Shown piece after piece: positions 62,082 to 64,000 of a DNA stretch of 64,000 nucleotides. How positions within the stretch are numbered: position 1 is the first letter of the stretch; each line of letters begins with the position of its first letter. Origin of the DNA: Microglena sp. YARC. Lineage: Eukaryota > Chlorophyta > Chlorophyceae > Chlamydomonadales > Chlamydomonadaceae. The translations under genes and the position numbers were made by a program. The notes under the pieces are model-generated. The model did no database searches and had not been told where the DNA came from. It saw only the letters and a list, made by a program, of their open reading frames with translations. The stretch lies in contig CM039462.1 of the NCBI GenBank assembly GCA_022414725.1, positions 79,095,582 to 79,159,581 on the forward strand. Reading direction: 5' to 3'.

Positions 62082-62594
62082 CTGAATTGGCGCATCTTGT
62101 GCTGGAACAAATTCATATGTTGGTCCGTTGGCAGAGGACATCTGCAGTCTCAGCTGAGAAGGGGGGTAGTGTGTGTGGTGGTGGTGGTGGAGGTGGGTGG
62201 TGGGTCTGGCACAGAGCTTAGTAGTCCTTCACACCAAATTGAATCCCTTGTGGTATCTCGTGCTGCGACAAATTCATATGTCTGTCCCTTGGCGGAGGAC
62301 ATCTGCAGTCTCAGCTGAGACGGGGGGTAGAGTGTGTGGTGGTGGTGTGTGTGTTGTGTGTGGGGGGGGGGGGATGGGGGGGGGGGGGGGGGGGGGGGGG
62401 TCTGGCACAGAGCTTAGTAGTCCTTTCCTACCAAATTGAATCCCTTGTGGTATCTTGTGCTGCGACAAATTCATATGTCCGTCCCTTGGCGGAAGGCATC
62501 TGCAGTCTCAGGGGGAGGAGGGGGCAGAGGCTTGAAGTCCTAGCATCATATTAGATCAGACCAGAACATAACTGTCAAGGAAGAGAAACCAAAT
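62082..62594 (+). repeat. Diverged exon 13 end copies
   Basis: Three more copies (about 62084-62158, 62235-62318, 62445-62512) with ATCTTGTGCTGNNACAAATT, CATATGTNNGTCCNTTGGCG and GGACATCTGCAGTCTCAG. They carry CTGAGAA/CTGAGAC or GGGGGAG in place of the GTGAGAA donor. They resemble one another more than exon 13, so they derive from one decayed copy. G runs at 62360-62400. Confidence 0.85.
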
Positions 62595-63856
62595 GAAATG
62601 ATATCTTTAACCATCAACCAACCATCAACCAACCATGAAGCCAGTCGCCATGATATCTTTAACATCAAACCAACCATCAACCAACCATGAAGCCAGTCGC
62701 CATGATATCTTTAACCATCAACCAACCATCAACCAACCATGAAGCCAGTCGCCATGATATCTTTAACCATCAACCAACCATCAACCAACCATGAAGCCAG
62801 TCGCCATGATATCTTAAACCATCAACCAACCATCAACCAACCATGAAGCCAGTCGCCATGATATCTTTAACCATCAACCAACCATCAACCAACCATGAAG
62901 CCAGTCGCCATGATATCTTTAACCATCAAACCAACATCAACCAACCATGAAGCCAGTCGCCATGATATCTTTAACCATCAACCAACCATCAACCAACCAT
63001 GAAGCCAGTCGCCATGATATCTTTAACCATCAACCAACCATCAACCAACCATGAAGCCAGTCGCCATGATATCTTTAACCATCAACCAACCATCAACAAC
63101 CATGAAGCCAGTCGCCATGATATCTTTAACCATCAACCAACCATCAAACAACCATGAAGCCAGTCGCCATGATATCTTTAACCATCAACCAACCATCAAC
63201 CAACCATGAAGCCAGTCGCCATGATATCTTTAACCATCAACCAACCATCAACCAACCATGAAGCCAGTCGCCATGATATCTTTAACCATCAACCAACCAT
63301 CAACCAACCATGAAGCCAGTCGCCATGATATCTTGAACCATCAACCAACCATCAACCAACCATGAAGCCAGTCGCCATGATATCTTTTACCATCAACCAA
63401 CCATCAACCAACCATGAAGCCAGTCGCCATGATATCTTGAACCATCAACCAACCATCAACCAACCATGAAGCCAGTCGCCATGATATCTTGAACCATCAA
63501 CCAACCATCAACCAACCATGAAGCCAGTCGCCATGATATCTTTAACCATCAACCAACCATCAACCAACCATGAAGCCAGTCGCCATGATATCTTTAACCA
63601 TCAACCAACCATCAACCAACCATGAAGCCAGTCGCCATGATATCTTTAACCATCAACCAACCATCAACCAACCATGAAGCCAGTCGCCATGATATCTTGA
63701 ACCATCAACCAACCATCAACCAACCATGAAGCCATCGCCATGATATCTTAACCATCAACCAACCATCAACCAACCATGAAGCCAGTCGCCATGATATCTT
63801 GAACCATCAACCAACCATCAACCAACCATGAAGCCAGTCGCCATGATATCTAGAAC
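62595..63856. repeat. 52-bp satellite (DIS3 intron 13)
   Basis: About 24 nearly identical copies of CATGATATCTTTAACCATCA + ACCAACCATCAACCAACCAT + GAAGCCAGTCGC. Variants are mostly ATCTTTAACC versus ATCTTGAACC, plus one-base losses. Very low divergence indicates recent expansion. Confidence 0.96.
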
Positions 63857-64000
63857 CATCAAAGCAAAGCAACTTAAAGCAAAGCAAATTGATGCTAAGC
63901 ATATTAAAGGAAAGCAAAGCAAATTAATGCGAAGCAAATCAAAGCAAAGCAAAGCAAATTAATGCTAAGCAAATTAAAGCAAAGCAAAGCAAATTAATGC
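63857..64000. repeat. AAAGCAAAGC / AAATTAATGC tandem repeat
   Basis: Repeats of AAAGC, AAATTAATGC and TAAGC in 5- and 10-bp steps, running off the right edge. No exon seen. Confidence 0.9.

Noticed and set aside
62595..63856. CRISPR-like array
   Set aside because: The 52-bp units are contiguous, with no variable spacers; it is a satellite in a eukaryotic intron.

Overview
Eukaryotic nuclear DNA, very repeat-rich, carrying one recognisable protein-coding gene: a DIS3/RRP44 exosome ribonuclease on the + strand. Its exons run from about 28.7 kb (candidate first exon near 22.6 kb) to 61.2 kb, and the gene continues past the right edge. The decoded exons resemble plant RRP44A more than animal DIS3, for example in the CSD1 segment ([15 protein letters not shown]), [10 protein letters not shown] and [19 protein letters not shown] infer a green-lineage protist, probably a green alga with large tandem-repeat introns; the species is not determined. 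Many copies of repeats and several exons differ by single bases, often in homopolymers, which looks like incompletely polished long-read assembly. A 1000-base N gap lies at 18001-19000.

Layout. 1-18000 is a satellite with about 70-bp monomers in higher-order units of about 1014 bp (variants about 814 and 1028 bp). After the gap come a degenerate TTGGG tract (19.0-19.5 kb) and 3 kb without a recognisable gene. A candidate DIS3 exon 1 is at 22620. Intron 1 holds a 4.3-kb alternating purine-pyrimidine minisatellite, further tandem repeats and dispersed elements. Exon 2 (35 nt) is at 28689. Intron 2 is mostly a 120-bp satellite whose unit contains an inverted repeat. The PIN exons are at 32664, 35410 and 37859; linker and CSD1 exons at 38691 and 41209; the CSD1/CSD2 junction and acidic linker at 45.2-46.6 kb; CSD2 at 53484 and 54074; the start of the RNB domain at 57939 and 61016. 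A 52-bp satellite occupies the next intron to 63.86 kb.

The striking feature is that nearly every exon of this gene is surrounded by tandem partial copies of itself. Upstream copies carry the acceptor and the 5' part of the exon; downstream copies carry the 3' part and the donor. They number from 1 to about 29 per junction and alternate with microsatellite. Several introns are G/T-rich next to the donor and C/A-rich next to the acceptor, so the two intron ends are mutually complementary. Splice phases of the intact exons agree across most junctions, which supports one real multi-exon gene. Four dispersed element families occur two or three times each, one a tRNA-related SINE-like family.
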